A stretch of 64,000 nucleotides of DNA from DATCJY01 sp036562565 (GCA_036562565.1 DATCJY010000043.1:8087-72086); one strand, 5' to 3'. Positions 41,618 through 50,283 are shown, counted from the stretch's first letter. Translations and numbers: made by a program. The notes: generated by a model from the sequence alone, not told the origin.

Positions 41618-43888
41618 ATGAAAAAGTCTATAGTTCTAGGATTGGGTATTGCCGCGACACAAGCCATACATGCCCAAGACATGAAAGGGAACATTGAAGA
41701 TTGTCCCTTTCACAACCCGGCCAAGAAGACAACCATAACCGGCACAACCAATAGCGATTGGTGGCCAAATCAGCTCAACCTGAGTGTTCTTCGTCAGAAC
41801 TCCAACTTGTCCAATCCGATGGGCGAGCAATTCAATTACCGTGATGCATTTAATAGCCTTGATTACTATGCTTTGAAAAAGGACATCCAAGACTTGATGA
41901 CCCAATCACAAGATTGGTGGCCTGCGGACTTCGGTCACTATGGCCCCCTCTTCATTCGTATGGCTTGGCACAGTGCCGGAACATACAGAACAGCAGACGG
42001 GCGCGGTGGCTCACGTGCTGGTCAGCAGCGCTTTGCGCCACTCAACAGTTGGCCTGATAATGCCAACCTTGATAAAGCAAGACGCTTGCTTTGGCCCATC
42101 AAGCAGAAATACGGAAACAAGATTTCGTGGGCAGATTTGATGATTCTCACCGGTAACGTGGCATTGGAGTCCATGGGCTTTAAGACCTTCGGTTTTGCTG
42201 GAGGACGTGAAGATGTGTGGGAACCTGAAACACATGTTTACTGGGGAAATGAAAAGAAGTGGCTTGCAGACAGTAAAGACCCTAACAGTCGGTATTCCGG
42301 TGACAGACAATTGGAAAATCCATTGGCAGCCGTTCAAATGGGACTCATCTATGTAAACCCGGAAGGACCGGATGGCCATCCTGACCCTTTGGCAGCCGCA
42401 CGCGATATCCGCGAAACATTTGCAAGAATGGGGATGAACGATGAAGAAACTGTAGCCTTGATTGCCGGTGGCCACACCTTTGGTAAGACTCACGGTGCAG
42501 GGCCTGCTTCACATATAGGTCCAGAGCCTGAAGCTGCCGATATCGAAATGCAAGGTCTTGGTTGGCAGAGCACGTACAATTCAGGTAAAGGGGCTGATGC
42601 AATTACATCAGGACTTGAAGTTACTTGGACAACCACTCCTACTAAATGGAGCAACAGTTTCTTTGACATATTGTTTGGTCATCAATGGGAATTGACCAAG
42701 AGCCCTGCCGGTGGTCATCAATGGGTCGCCAAGGATGGTGACGAAATCATACCGGATGCATTTGACAATACCAAGAAACATCGCCCAACGATGTTGACCA
42801 CTGACCTATCACTCATTAAAGATCCAGAGTATTACAAAATCTCTAAGCGGTTCCATGAAAATCCGGATGAATTTGCCGATGCATTTGCTCGAGCATGGTT
42901 CAAATTGACTCACCGTGATTTTGGTCCGAGCTCCCTGTACCTTGGTCCTGAAGCGCCAAAAGAAGAATTGATTTGGCAAGACCCCATTCCTGCAAGGGGT
43001 AACTATGAATTGACCGCAAAAGAAATAAGCGCTCTCAAAGAAAAAATAGCTCATTCCGGATTGAGTGTGAGTGAACTGGTTACAACCGCTTGGGCTTCTG
43101 CATCCACTTTCCGCAGCTCTGACAAGCGCGGTGGTGCCAATGGTGCACGTATCCAATTGCTTCCACAGCGCAACTGGGAAGTAAACAACCCGAATCAATT
43201 GAACAAAGTATTATCTACTTATGAAAAAATCAGAGCTGAATACAACGCTAAGGCAAAAGCTGATAAGCAAGTTTCAATGGCTGATTTAATTGTGTTGGGT
43301 GGCAATGTCGGTATAGAAAAAGCTATCAAAAATGCGGGGTACAATTATGAAGTTCCTTTCTTGAGTGGCCGCATGGATGCCAAACAAGAACAAACCGATA
43401 TTCAATCATTTGCAGTGCTTGAGCCAATGGCTGACGGATTTCGCAACTACCTCAAGAAACAATACACTGTTTCTACAGAAGAATTATTGGTAGATAAAGC
43501 CCAATTACTCGGTCTTACTGCTCCTGAAATGACGGTCTTGGTTGGTGGCATGAGAGCATTGCATGCGAATTATGACAACTCCAACAAAGGTGTATTAACC
43601 GATAAAAAAGACCAACTCACCAACGACTTCTTTGTGAACCTATTGGACATGAATACAATTTGGAAAGCGATAGATGATACCAAAGAAGTATTTGAAGGAC
43701 GCGACCGCAAAACCGGTGCTGTAAAATGGACTGCAACACGTGCAGACCTCATCTTTGGTTCCAACTCTGAGTTGAGGGCCTTGGCAGAGGTTTATGCAAG
43801 CAATGATGCTAAAGAGAAATTTGTCAAAGACTTCATCGCTGCATGGGTAAAAGTGATGAATGCCGACAGATTTGACGTGAATAAATAA
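41618..43888 (+). CDS. katG: catalase-peroxidase with an export signal
   Basis: 756 residues, haem enzyme that destroys hydrogen peroxide. Distal residues Arg114, Trp117 and His118 lie in IRMAWHSAGTYR; the proximal His286 is in AGGHTFGKTHGAG; the Met271-Tyr245-Trp117 crosslink residues needed for catalase activity are all present. The second, haem-less domain follows from about residue 450 (VTTAWASASTFRSSDKRGG). The N-terminus MKKSIVLGLGIAATQAIHAQ is a typical signal peptide, cleaved after Ala19, so this is a periplasmic KatG, as KatP of some E. coli. No fur or perR gene is adjacent. The promoter at 41552 and terminator at 43910 make it monocistronic. Confidence 0.96.
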   Translation: MKKSIVLGLGIAATQAIHAQDMKGNIEDCPFHNPAKKTTITGTTNSDWWPNQLNLSVLRQNSNLSNPMGEQFNYRDAFNSLDYYALKKDIQDLMTQSQDWWPADFGHYGPLFIRMAWHSAGTYRTADGRGGSRAGQQRFAPLNSWPDNANLDKARRLLWPIKQKYGNKISWADLMILTGNVALESMGFKTFGFAGGREDVWEPETHVYWGNEKKWLADSKDPNSRYSGDRQLENPLAAVQMGLIYVNPEGPDGHPDPLAAARDIRETFARMGMNDEETVALIAGGHTFGKTHGAGPASHIGPEPEAADIEMQGLGWQSTYNSGKGADAITSGLEVTWTTTPTKWSNSFFDILFGHQWELTKSPAGGHQWVAKDGDEIIPDAFDNTKKHRPTMLTTDLSLIKDPEYYKISKRFHENPDEFADAFARAWFKLTHRDFGPSSLYLGPEAPKEELIWQDPIPARGNYELTAKEISALKEKIAHSGLSVSELVTTAWASASTFRSSDKRGGANGARIQLLPQRNWEVNNPNQLNKVLSTYEKIRAEYNAKAKADKQVSMADLIVLGGNVGIEKAIKNAGYNYEVPFLSGRMDAKQEQTDIQSFAVLEPMADGFRNYLKKQYTVSTEELLVDKAQLLGLTAPEMTVLVGGMRALHANYDNSNKGVLTDKKDQLTNDFFVNLLDMNTIWKAIDDTKEVFEGRDRKTGAVKWTATRADLIFGSNSELRALAEVYASNDAKEKFVKDFIAAWVKVMNADRFDVNK

Positions 43889-43909
43889 GTGGTAGTACCC
43901 TCCTAACAG

Positions 43910-43938
43910 AAAAAGCCGAAGAAATTCTTCGGCTTTTT
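43910..43938. terminator. bidirectional intrinsic terminator
   Basis: Near-perfect palindrome: 12-bp stem AAAAAGCCGAAG/CTTCGGCTTTTT with a five-base loop, between the convergent katG and aroC genes. Confidence 0.92.
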
Positions 43939-43952
43939 CCAATTTATAATCG

Positions 43953-45023
43953 TCAGATTTTATTTGCTCTGGCCAATAATACCATGTCTGCTAAAACCAT
44001 TGCAGCCATGGCTTCCACAATGGGCACAGCGCGAGGTAATACGCACGGGTCATGACGCCCTTTGGCCTCAAGCGTTACTTCATCACCATGAATATCAGTC
44101 GTTTGTTGAGGTTTTGAAATGGTACTTACCGGTTTAAATGCCACATTAAATACAATGTCCTCACCTGTTGAAATTCCTCCGGCAATTCCTGCTTGTCCTT
44201 TGGCAACAGGCTCCGGAGTCGGAGTTTGATAACGGTTGTTTTCCGAACCATATAAGTAGGTGCTATCAAACCCTTTGTACATCTCAAAACCTTTGGTGGC
44301 GTTGATGGACAACATGGCATGGGCCAAAACGGCATCCAACCGATCGAACACCGGTTCGCCCAATCCACGAGGAACTCCTGAGCATACACAAGTAACTATT
44401 CCTCCTACGCTATCCCCAGCCCGCTTTGCTTCTTCTATCAATGAAATCATTTGCAGAGCAACTTGTTCATCCGGACAACGAACCATGTTGTTTTCAATTT
44501 TATTTAAATCAAGCGCATCATAATTTGCAGCAATGGCAATGTCTTTCACTCGGCTTACATAAGCCTTGATGCTCACACCAAGATGTTTCAAAAACGCTTT
44601 AGCAATGGCACCGCCCACAACGCGTGCAGCGGTCTCACGCGCAGAACTCCTACCACCACCACGGTGGTCTCTGAAACCAAACTTCGCATCCCATGTATGG
44701 TCAGCGTGCCCGGGACGATAAACATCTTTGAGGTGATCATAATCTGCGGAACGCTGATTTCCATTACGAATAATAAATCCGATAGGAGCACCGGTTGTTT
44801 TTCCTTCAAACACACCACTCAAAAGTTCTACAATATCAGATTCCGAACGTGGTGTGGTGATACTGCTCTGGCCCGGACGTCTTCGATCAAGTTCTTTCTG
44901 AACTAGTTCCGCATCCATCTCAATGCCTGCCGGACAACCGTCAATCACACCTCCTATTGCCGCACCATGCGACTCTCCGTAGGTGATTAGCTTATATAGT
45001 TGTCCAAATGAATTACCTGCCAT
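43953..45023 (-). CDS. aroC: chorismate synthase
   Basis: 356 residues. It eliminates phosphate from EPSP to give chorismate, last step of the shikimate pathway, using reduced FMN without net redox. The signatures are GQLYKLITYGESHG, then RPGHADHTWDAKFGFRDHRG with its invariant His, RSSARETAARVVGGAIAK and a C-terminal GRHDPCVLPRAVPIVEAM. The start ATG at 45023 gives MAGNSFGQLYKLITYG, the family N-terminus. The flavin reductase needed is not encoded nearby, so it belongs to the monofunctional type. A beta-barrel-like gene lies 20 bases upstream on the same strand. Confidence 0.97.
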   Translation of the reverse strand: MAGNSFGQLYKLITYGESHGAAIGGVIDGCPAGIEMDAELVQKELDRRRPGQSSITTPRSESDIVELLSGVFEGKTTGAPIGFIIRNGNQRSADYDHLKDVYRPGHADHTWDAKFGFRDHRGGGRSSARETAARVVGGAIAKAFLKHLGVSIKAYVSRVKDIAIAANYDALDLNKIENNMVRCPDEQVALQMISLIEEAKRAGDSVGGIVTCVCSGVPRGLGEPVFDRLDAVLAHAMLSINATKGFEMYKGFDSTYLYGSENNRYQTPTPEPVAKGQAGIAGGISTGEDIVFNVAFKPVSTISKPQQTTDIHGDEVTLEAKGRHDPCVLPRAVPIVEAMAAMVLADMVLLARANKI

Positions 45024-45043
45024 TTTACAATTTAATCAAATAA

Positions 45044-45808
45044 TTAAAATCGGTACGAAAGTACCATTTCCAAAACCCTTATTCGAAATTCAATTTCGTT
45101 TTGGGCCAATTGCACCTGCGGTGGCGTCCTCGTTCCAAGCCATTCTGATTTTGCAGGAAGCGATACCGTAAATTCAGGAGATGCATTCACTGCAAATTCA
45201 AAATGCTCTCGGATATTGAATCTCCATCCGAGGATGGGGGCTATTCCCAATTGAATATAATCATAGTGATAGCCGTATGGAGTTGTAACAGTACTTGGAT
45301 AATCATCAATCTGCAGTTCTCCGGCAGGGCTAGTGTAGTAATGATACTCAGCATACTTCAACTGATAGTGGTCTTGTTTGTAACCGGCTATGATATCCAA
45401 GCCAAAGAACGCATCGTTGGATTTAATGGACTCATTCCATTCCAAGCCGATGCGCAAAGTGTTGCGCCATTGTTTACGTGATTCACTGAAAACCGTAATG
45501 TTTTTTTCTGTTATCTCCAATAAATTATCATCCTTCAAATTATCACCCGGTGGTGCGTCAAACAACATTTTATCGTGCACATAAGCAATTCGGAGGCGCT
45601 TATAAGGTGCTAACCAGCGCTTGTACTGCACGCCATATCGAGGATTGGGTGCATAAGCATCCATTGCGAAACTGACAATGGGAGTGATAAACAAGCCTAT
45701 AGAATTCTTTTTTACACTCACCGAATCTGGCTCAGTATAGTACTGTGCATGAAGTCCTTTGGAGAAGACCATCACCAGGAACAACAATGAAACAATATTT
45801 TTATTCAT
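45044..45808 (-). CDS. exported protein of unknown function, possibly an outer membrane barrel
   Basis: 254 residues taking the ATG at about 45808, which opens a signal peptide (NKNIVSLLFLVMVFSKGLHAQ); upstream in-frame ATGs would leave 25 extra residues before it. The mature chain alternates hydrophobic strands and loops (KNSIGLFITPIVSFAMDAYA, YDYIQLGIAPILGWRFNI, HFEFAVNASPEFTVSLP) and ends LEMVLSYRF with a terminal phenylalanine, as outer membrane barrels do. No family recognised. It may be cotranscribed with aroC, 20 bases downstream, but a functional link is unlikely. Confidence 0.72.
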   Translation of the reverse strand: MNKNIVSLLFLVMVFSKGLHAQYYTEPDSVSVKKNSIGLFITPIVSFAMDAYAPNPRYGVQYKRWLAPYKRLRIAYVHDKMLFDAPPGDNLKDDNLLEITEKNITVFSESRKQWRNTLRIGLEWNESIKSNDAFFGLDIIAGYKQDHYQLKYAEYHYYTSPAGELQIDDYPSTVTTPYGYHYDYIQLGIAPILGWRFNIREHFEFAVNASPEFTVSLPAKSEWLGTRTPPQVQLAQNEIEFRIRVLEMVLSYRF

Positions 45809-45963
45809 GTACATCTTGCAATTGGCTAAGAAAAAGGATTTGTCTCCTAAAAGGATGAAAACGTAATTATTATACCAACACATTTACGTGAACCGTGAAG
45901 ATGTCAACATCGGTTGAATTTCGTGCTTTCATCTCCTACTCCTATTGTATTCTTGCGACCACA

Positions 45964-47112
45964 ATGCATATTCTATCAAACACCGTGAACAACAAAATCA
46001 TTGTACTTGGAGCAGGACTTGTAGGTTCAGCAATAGCAATTGACCTCAAAAAGAAATATGAAGTAACTTCCGTGGACATGAATCCAGCCGCACTGGAGCG
46101 TCTTCAGTCACAAGGCATACACACTATACAAGCCAATCTTGGAGAAGTGGGTCGTGTACAAGAGTTGGTCCAAGACTTTGATTTGGTCATTGGTGCCGTT
46201 CCCGGTTTCATGGGATATAAGACCGTGGAGCAAGTGATATTGGCCGGCAAAAACATGGTCGATATATCATTCTTCCCTGAGAATCCTTTTGGACTGAATG
46301 AACTGGCCAAGGAAAAAGGTGTGACCATCGTAACCGATTGTGGTGTTGCACCGGGAATGGGCAACATCATTTTAGGTTATCACGATGTGAATATGAAAGT
46401 GAAGCGTTACGAATGTCTTGTTGGCGGACTGCCGGTACAACGCGAGTGGCCCTGGGAATACAAAGCTGTCTTCTCTCCTATTGATGTGATTGAAGAATAC
46501 ACACGCCCGGCACGTTATGTACAGAACGGAGCAATTGTAGTACGTGAGGCATTGAGCGATGCGGAACTTGTGGAATTCCCGGGCATTGGTACTCTTGAAA
46601 GCTGGAACAGTGATGGGTTGCGTTCATTGATTGATACAATGAAACACATTCCGGATATGATTGAAAAAACACTTCGCTATCCGGGATGTATCGAATATCT
46701 CAAAGTGCTTCGTGCCGGTGGCTTCTTCTCATATGATGAAATTGAAGTCAATGGACAAAAGGTGCGTCCCATCGATGTGACAGCCAAATTGCTTTTCCCC
46801 CAATGGAAACTGAAACCGGGCGAAGAAGATTATACCATAATGCGCATTGTGGTAGAAGGAGAAGAGAACCATCAAGCAGTCAAGTACACCTATATGCTTA
46901 ACGACCGCTTTGATCGTGCTACCAACACCATCTCCATGGCACGCACAACAGGATATACCTGCAATGCTGTGGCAGAGTTGGTGCTAGCGGGAAAATTTGA
47001 AAGCGTAGGTATCAATCCACCTGAATTTGTAGGGCGAGTAGCAGGTTGTTACGAAGCAGTTATCGAGTACTTGAAAGAGCGCAACGTGATTTATAACATT
47101 ACCAAAAGTTAG
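45964..47112 (+). CDS. saccharopine dehydrogenase family protein
   Basis: 382 residues from the ATG at 45964; a longer frame from 45895 would add 23 residues ahead of the Rossmann strand. NKIIVLGAGLVGSAIAIDL binds the dinucleotide and VTSVDMNPAALERL carries the acidic residue favouring NAD. The region DCGVAPGMGNIILG is typical of the Lys9/LYS1-like group, and MSMARTTGYTCNAVAELVL closes it. Family members act as saccharopine or carboxynorspermidine dehydrogenases; which substrate applies here cannot be read from the motifs. The gene is divergent from the barrel protein and convergent with the small membrane protein four bases away. Confidence 0.88.
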   Translation: MHILSNTVNNKIIVLGAGLVGSAIAIDLKKKYEVTSVDMNPAALERLQSQGIHTIQANLGEVGRVQELVQDFDLVIGAVPGFMGYKTVEQVILAGKNMVDISFFPENPFGLNELAKEKGVTIVTDCGVAPGMGNIILGYHDVNMKVKRYECLVGGLPVQREWPWEYKAVFSPIDVIEEYTRPARYVQNGAIVVREALSDAELVEFPGIGTLESWNSDGLRSLIDTMKHIPDMIEKTLRYPGCIEYLKVLRAGGFFSYDEIEVNGQKVRPIDVTAKLLFPQWKLKPGEEDYTIMRIVVEGEENHQAVKYTYMLNDRFDRATNTISMARTTGYTCNAVAELVLAGKFESVGINPPEFVGRVAGCYEAVIEYLKERNVIYNITKS

Positions 47113-47116
47113 ATGC

Positions 47117-47503
47117 TTAATATCCGAAAGGATTATTTCGCAACTCTTCGATGCGCTGCTTGGCCATATCAAAAGGACTTTCCTTTTGTAAAGGGAAGAA
47201 CATACGGTATGCACCTATGAATGAATAATCGCCATCGGGCAATTCCACAGTATAGATGGAGCAGATATAATAGTCCTTGCGAGTTACCATCTTATCTATA
47301 ACCTGATCTGTAAAAGAAGAGCCCAAAGCAGCAATGGCTGACAGCGTAGGATTATCCGTTTGTGACTTCACCAAGCTATTGAGTTTGCTCTTTGCCTCCG
47401 ATTTGAAATCATCCATGGTAGGATTGGTGAAATAAGCCAATACTAATAGAGCAATGAAAAAGAATATCACAACACGAAAGATAAATCGGATGGTTCTGAA
47501 CAT
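47117..47503 (-). CDS. small membrane-anchored protein, DUF4359-like
   Basis: 128 residues with one N-terminal membrane helix (FIFRVVIFFFIALLVLAYF). It continues TNPTMDDFKSEAKSKLNSLV, a segment resembling DUF4359 proteins (TNPS..DF..), and ends with a compact domain (YYICSIYTVELPDGDYSFIGAYRMFFP). Function unknown. It begins 12 bases after the rsmE stop and is probably cotranscribed with it. Its stop is four bases from the convergent stop of the saccharopine-dehydrogenase-like gene. Confidence 0.72.
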   Translation of the reverse strand: MFRTIRFIFRVVIFFFIALLVLAYFTNPTMDDFKSEAKSKLNSLVKSQTDNPTLSAIAALGSSFTDQVIDKMVTRKDYYICSIYTVELPDGDYSFIGAYRMFFPLQKESPFDMAKQRIEELRNNPFGY

Positions 47504-47514
47504 TTTAAATGATG

Positions 47515-48213
47515 TTATTGATTAATGATGTCAAATGTGTTTACAGCCACCAAAGCGGCCGTCTCAGTGCGCAAACGAGAAGTACCGAGGCTCACCGGTT
47601 GAAAGCCTTTTTGAACCGCCAGCTCAACTTCTTTCTTAGAAAAATCGCCTTCAGGCCCAATAAAAATGGTTGCCGAAGCATTCTTCACAAGCGTATCTCG
47701 AAGCAATTTCTTCTCGGTGTCATAACAATGCGCAATGCATTTTATTTCAGTCGTGCAATTGTTTATCACCTCACTGAAAGGTGTAACCGGTACAATCTCC
47801 GGCAATCGCAATTTGAGGCTCTGCTTCATGGCCGCAATGGCAATCTTATGCAAGCGATCCAGCTTGAGATGAACGCGCTCGCTGTGTTCTGCCTCCACCA
47901 AGAGAATACGACCGATGCCTATCTCAACGGCTTTTTCAACAAACCACTCCAGGCGATCATTGCTCTTAGTGGGGCAAACAGCAATTTCTAATGGGTGCCG
48001 AATATCTTCTGTGCGTAAAATCTCCAGAATATGCGCCAAGGTCTTTTTGCCTTCCATCACCAGCTCAGCGCTGAACAGTTTACCCTTGCCATTGGTAAAC
48101 TCCACCTTATCACCTGCTCGCTTGCGAAAAACCTTGGTGATATGCTGTGCCTCCTGTACCTCCAATTGCACAGTAGCACCTAACGTTGCCTCCGGGTGAT
48201 AAAACAAATTCAT
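47515..48213 (-). CDS. rsmE: 16S rRNA m3U1498 methyltransferase
   Basis: 232 residues from the ATG at 48213 (MNLFYHPEATLG), the usual RsmE beginning; an ATG seven codons earlier is possible. The enzyme methylates N3 of U1498 in helix 44 of 16S rRNA. An N-terminal PUA-like domain (EAQHITKVFRKRAGDKVEF) precedes the SPOUT trefoil-knot domain. SAM-binding motifs are IFIGPEGDFSKKEVELA and VSLGTSRLRTETAALVAV. The operon upstream region (48297-48470) holds a terminator-like hairpin 84 bases before the start, described separately. Confidence 0.96.
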   Translation of the reverse strand: MNLFYHPEATLGATVQLEVQEAQHITKVFRKRAGDKVEFTNGKGKLFSAELVMEGKKTLAHILEILRTEDIRHPLEIAVCPTKSNDRLEWFVEKAVEIGIGRILLVEAEHSERVHLKLDRLHKIAIAAMKQSLKLRLPEIVPVTPFSEVINNCTTEIKCIAHCYDTEKKLLRDTLVKNASATIFIGPEGDFSKKEVELAVQKGFQPVSLGTSRLRTETAALVAVNTFDIINQ

Positions 48214-48296
48214 TTCGCGCGCAAGATGCGTCAACCTTTGCTGTTGCCTGTTCCAAGAATTGAAAAAAATAAAAACGGAAGCTTGTGAATTGATAC

Positions 48297-48326
48297 AAAA
48301 AAAACCCTCACTAGGGTGGAGGGTTT
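48297..48326 (-). terminator. strong intrinsic terminator ahead of rsmE
   Basis: Minus strand: 8-bp stem AAACCCTC/GAGGGTTT (loop nine bases, partly pairable) followed by eight T. It ends 84 bases upstream of the rsmE ATG, so it either closes an upstream non-coding transcript or attenuates rsmE. Confidence 0.75.
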
Positions 48327-48470
48327 CTTTAGGGTGGTAAAAATTAAACGGTGTAAGTGTAATTAGATAGTTTGTTTTAATGTTCAGACACTTTATTTAG
48401 AAAGTGTATTCAATCCCCGTTTGGATTGTACAGAACTGTCTTCTTCAACGAGAGGTAAAAAATTTTGGTT
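48297..48470 (-). ncRNA. candidate structured small RNA or rsmE leader
   Basis: A region with no coding frame that, read on the minus strand, shows two hairpins before a terminator. The first is CAATCC/GGATTG with a six-base loop (48411-48428); the second is ACACTTT/AAAGTGT with a six-base loop (48388-48407). After about 60 further bases comes the terminator at 48297-48326. Order and spacing look like a compact regulatory RNA or a riboswitch/attenuator leader, but I recognise no known class and cannot see a promoter with certainty. The boundaries, especially the 5' end near 48470, are guesses. Confidence 0.35.
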
Positions 48471-48601
48471 TCATTTTTTTGAAAAAAAATCAGATCATCA
48501 AACCAAACAATTGGTTTAAAACCGATTAAACCCAACAGAACCCTCATCAATAATTTAGAAAACTTCTAGCTTAAAAAGTGACCATAATTGAAATGGCCTC
48601 T

Positions 48602-48610
48602 TAATTTTGC
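48602..48610 (+). promoter_or_regulatory. putative -7 promoter box TAATTTTGC of the nuo operon
   Basis: TAATTTTGC, full match to TAnnTTTGC, 33 bases before the nuoA ATG. A TTG lies 11 bases upstream, closer than the usual 17-23. Confidence 0.45.
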
Positions 48611-48643
48611 GCGGCCTGTATTATGTAGGCTTATAGAAATATT

Positions 48644-49024
48644 ATGGCAACAGAAGCTACACTAATGGAACAGTACTATCCTGTGCTTATCATGGCAGGA
48701 TTGGCGCTTGGATTCGTGATTACAACCATGGTGGTATCTCACCTAATTGGTCCAAAGAGAAAGTCAGAGCTGAAGGAATCCAGCTTTGAATGCGGTGTTG
48801 AATCACAGGGTAATGCACGCACTCCATTTTCCATCAAATATTTCCTTGTAGCAATTCTATTTGTCCTCTTCGATGTGGAGGTAATATTCATGTACCCATG
48901 GGCTGTTAACTTCCGTGAATTAGGCCTGTTCGGATTGGTAGAAATGTTTACCTTTATGGGTATGATGATTGTTGGCCTCATTTACATAGTTAAGCGTGGG
49001 GCATTGAAGTGGGATTTGGAATAA
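48644..49024 (+). CDS. nuoA: NADH-quinone oxidoreductase subunit A
   Basis: 126 residues, membrane arm subunit of respiratory complex I at the junction with the peripheral arm. Three membrane helices are visible. The conserved loop after helix 1 reads KESSFECGVESQGNARTPFSIKYF without a break (shown here as two parts: ESSFECGVES and the RTPFSIKYF strand), containing the family Cys that lines the quinone cavity. Then come FDVEVIFMYPWA and a third helix. It is followed by nuoB after 26 bases and nuoC after that, in the order found in 13-14 gene nuo operons. Confidence 0.96.
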   Translation: MATEATLMEQYYPVLIMAGLALGFVITTMVVSHLIGPKRKSELKESSFECGVESQGNARTPFSIKYFLVAILFVLFDVEVIFMYPWAVNFRELGLFGLVEMFTFMGMMIVGLIYIVKRGALKWDLE

Positions 49025-49050
49025 TATCAACTATTTAGAAAACAAGAAGA

Positions 49051-49599
49051 ATGGCTTCAACTGTAGATATAAAAGAAGATTACAAGCCGGAAGGTATTGA
49101 AGGCCCCGGTTTCATGGCTACCCGCTTGGATAAGGTGGTAGGTTTGGCACGTGCCAACTCATTGTGGCCCCTACCCTTCGCTACTTCCTGTTGCGGAATA
49201 GAATTCATGGCTACCATGGCCGCCAACTATGACGTGGCACGTTTCGGAATGGAGCGCATGAGTTTCTCCCCTCGTCAAGCCGACTTGCTGATGGTAATGG
49301 GTACTATTTCTAAAAAAATGGGACCTATCCTTCGTCAAGTATATGAGCAAATGGCAGAGCCTAAATGGGTACTTTGCATGGGAGCTTGTGCAAGCAGCGG
49401 TGGTATTTTTGATACCTACTCTGTGTTGCAAGGAATTGACAGAATCATCCCAGTGGATGTTTACATTCCCGGCTGTCCACCTCGTCCTGAGCAAGTGTTG
49501 GACGGAATCATGAAAATCCAGGAGCTCGCGAAGAATGAAAAAATCAACCGCAGACAGACTCCTGAGTACAAAGAAATGTTGGCTAAATACGGATTGTAA
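49051..49599 (+). CDS. nuoB: NADH-quinone oxidoreductase subunit B
   Basis: 182 residues; holds cluster N2, the last iron-sulfur centre before quinone. All four ligands are present: Cys47-Cys48 in FATSCCGIEFMA, the Cys in MGACASSGG, and the one in PGCPPRPEQVLDG. The N-terminal 25 residues are hydrophilic, as in bacterial NuoB. RFGMERMSFSPRQADLLMV is the conserved stretch that faces the quinone site. It lies between nuoA and nuoC, seven bases before the latter. Confidence 0.97.
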   Translation: MASTVDIKEDYKPEGIEGPGFMATRLDKVVGLARANSLWPLPFATSCCGIEFMATMAANYDVARFGMERMSFSPRQADLLMVMGTISKKMGPILRQVYEQMAEPKWVLCMGACASSGGIFDTYSVLQGIDRIIPVDVYIPGCPPRPEQVLDGIMKIQELAKNEKINRRQTPEYKEMLAKYGL

Positions 49600-49605
49600 C
49601 AAATT

Positions 49606-50145
49606 ATGCATCGTCCAGTACATCCTTCAGCATCTGCTGAAATAGTTGAGTTGCACGACCATGTGCTCAAAGCATTGAGAGAAAAATTTGGTGAAGGCAT
49701 TTTGCACTCTCAAATCGATTATGATTTTCCGGTATTTGTACTGAAAAAGGATATCATCCACGAAGTGCTTGAGTTCTTGAAGAATGATGCATCCATGGGA
49801 TTCAGTTTCCTCACTACCATGTGTGGTGCTCATTTCCCTGAGCAAGGCGATGCTGAATTCTCCCTTATGTATCAGCTTCACAATCTGGAGAAAAACCACC
49901 GCATCCGTCTCAAGATTTTCATGGCGGAAAAAGAAATGACCGTTCCTACAATTACCGACCTATGGGCCGGTGCCAACTGGATGGAGCGCGAAGCTTTTGA
50001 CTTCTATGGATTCAAATTCTCCGGTCACCCGGATTTGAGAAGAATCCTGAATATGGATGAGATGAACTACCATCCGATGCGTAAGCAATATCCTTTGGAA
50101 GACGCCAGCCGTCACGATAAGGATGACAAGTACTTCGGACGATAA
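49606..50145 (+). CDS. nuoC: NADH-quinone oxidoreductase subunit C
   Basis: 179 residues, the 30-kDa subunit of the peripheral arm. The family signature is in the C-terminal half: DLWAGANWMEREAFDFYGF and FSGHPDLRRILNMDE, ending QYPLEDASRHDKDD. The length shows a separate nuoC rather than a nuoCD fusion. The N-terminal half has the usual DFPVFVLKKD and FLTTMCGAHFP elements. The next gene should be nuoD, but after a 138-base gap the queuosine gene queD follows instead, so the operon stops here. Confidence 0.95.
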   Translation: MHRPVHPSASAEIVELHDHVLKALREKFGEGILHSQIDYDFPVFVLKKDIIHEVLEFLKNDASMGFSFLTTMCGAHFPEQGDAEFSLMYQLHNLEKNHRIRLKIFMAEKEMTVPTITDLWAGANWMEREAFDFYGFKFSGHPDLRRILNMDEMNYHPMRKQYPLEDASRHDKDDKYFGR

Positions 50146-50227
50146 ATCTCCCCCATCCTTTCTAAATTCTGAAAAAATAAGAGTGGTCGCTGCCCCTAAC
50201 TCCCTGAAGCAGTGACACAAGGCACTT

Positions 50228-50250
50228 TGCACTGCTATCTTCGCAGTGCA
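50228..50250 (+). promoter_or_regulatory. inverted repeat enclosing a -7 box ahead of queD
   Basis: TGCACTGC at 50228-50235 and GCAGTGCA at 50243-50250 form a perfect 8-bp inverted repeat. The seven bases between are TATCTTC, the main part of a promoter-like TATCTTCGC (50236-50244). A repressor bound to the repeat would cover the -7 element. It could alternatively be a hairpin at the transcript start. Start codon at 50284. Confidence 0.45.
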
Positions 50251-50283
50251 TTATATTTATAGATACAAACAACTACAGACAAC

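Noticed and set aside
49606..50145. nuoCD fusion explaining the missing nuoD
   Set aside because: The frame ends after 179 residues, right after the NuoC signature, with no NuoD sequence following.
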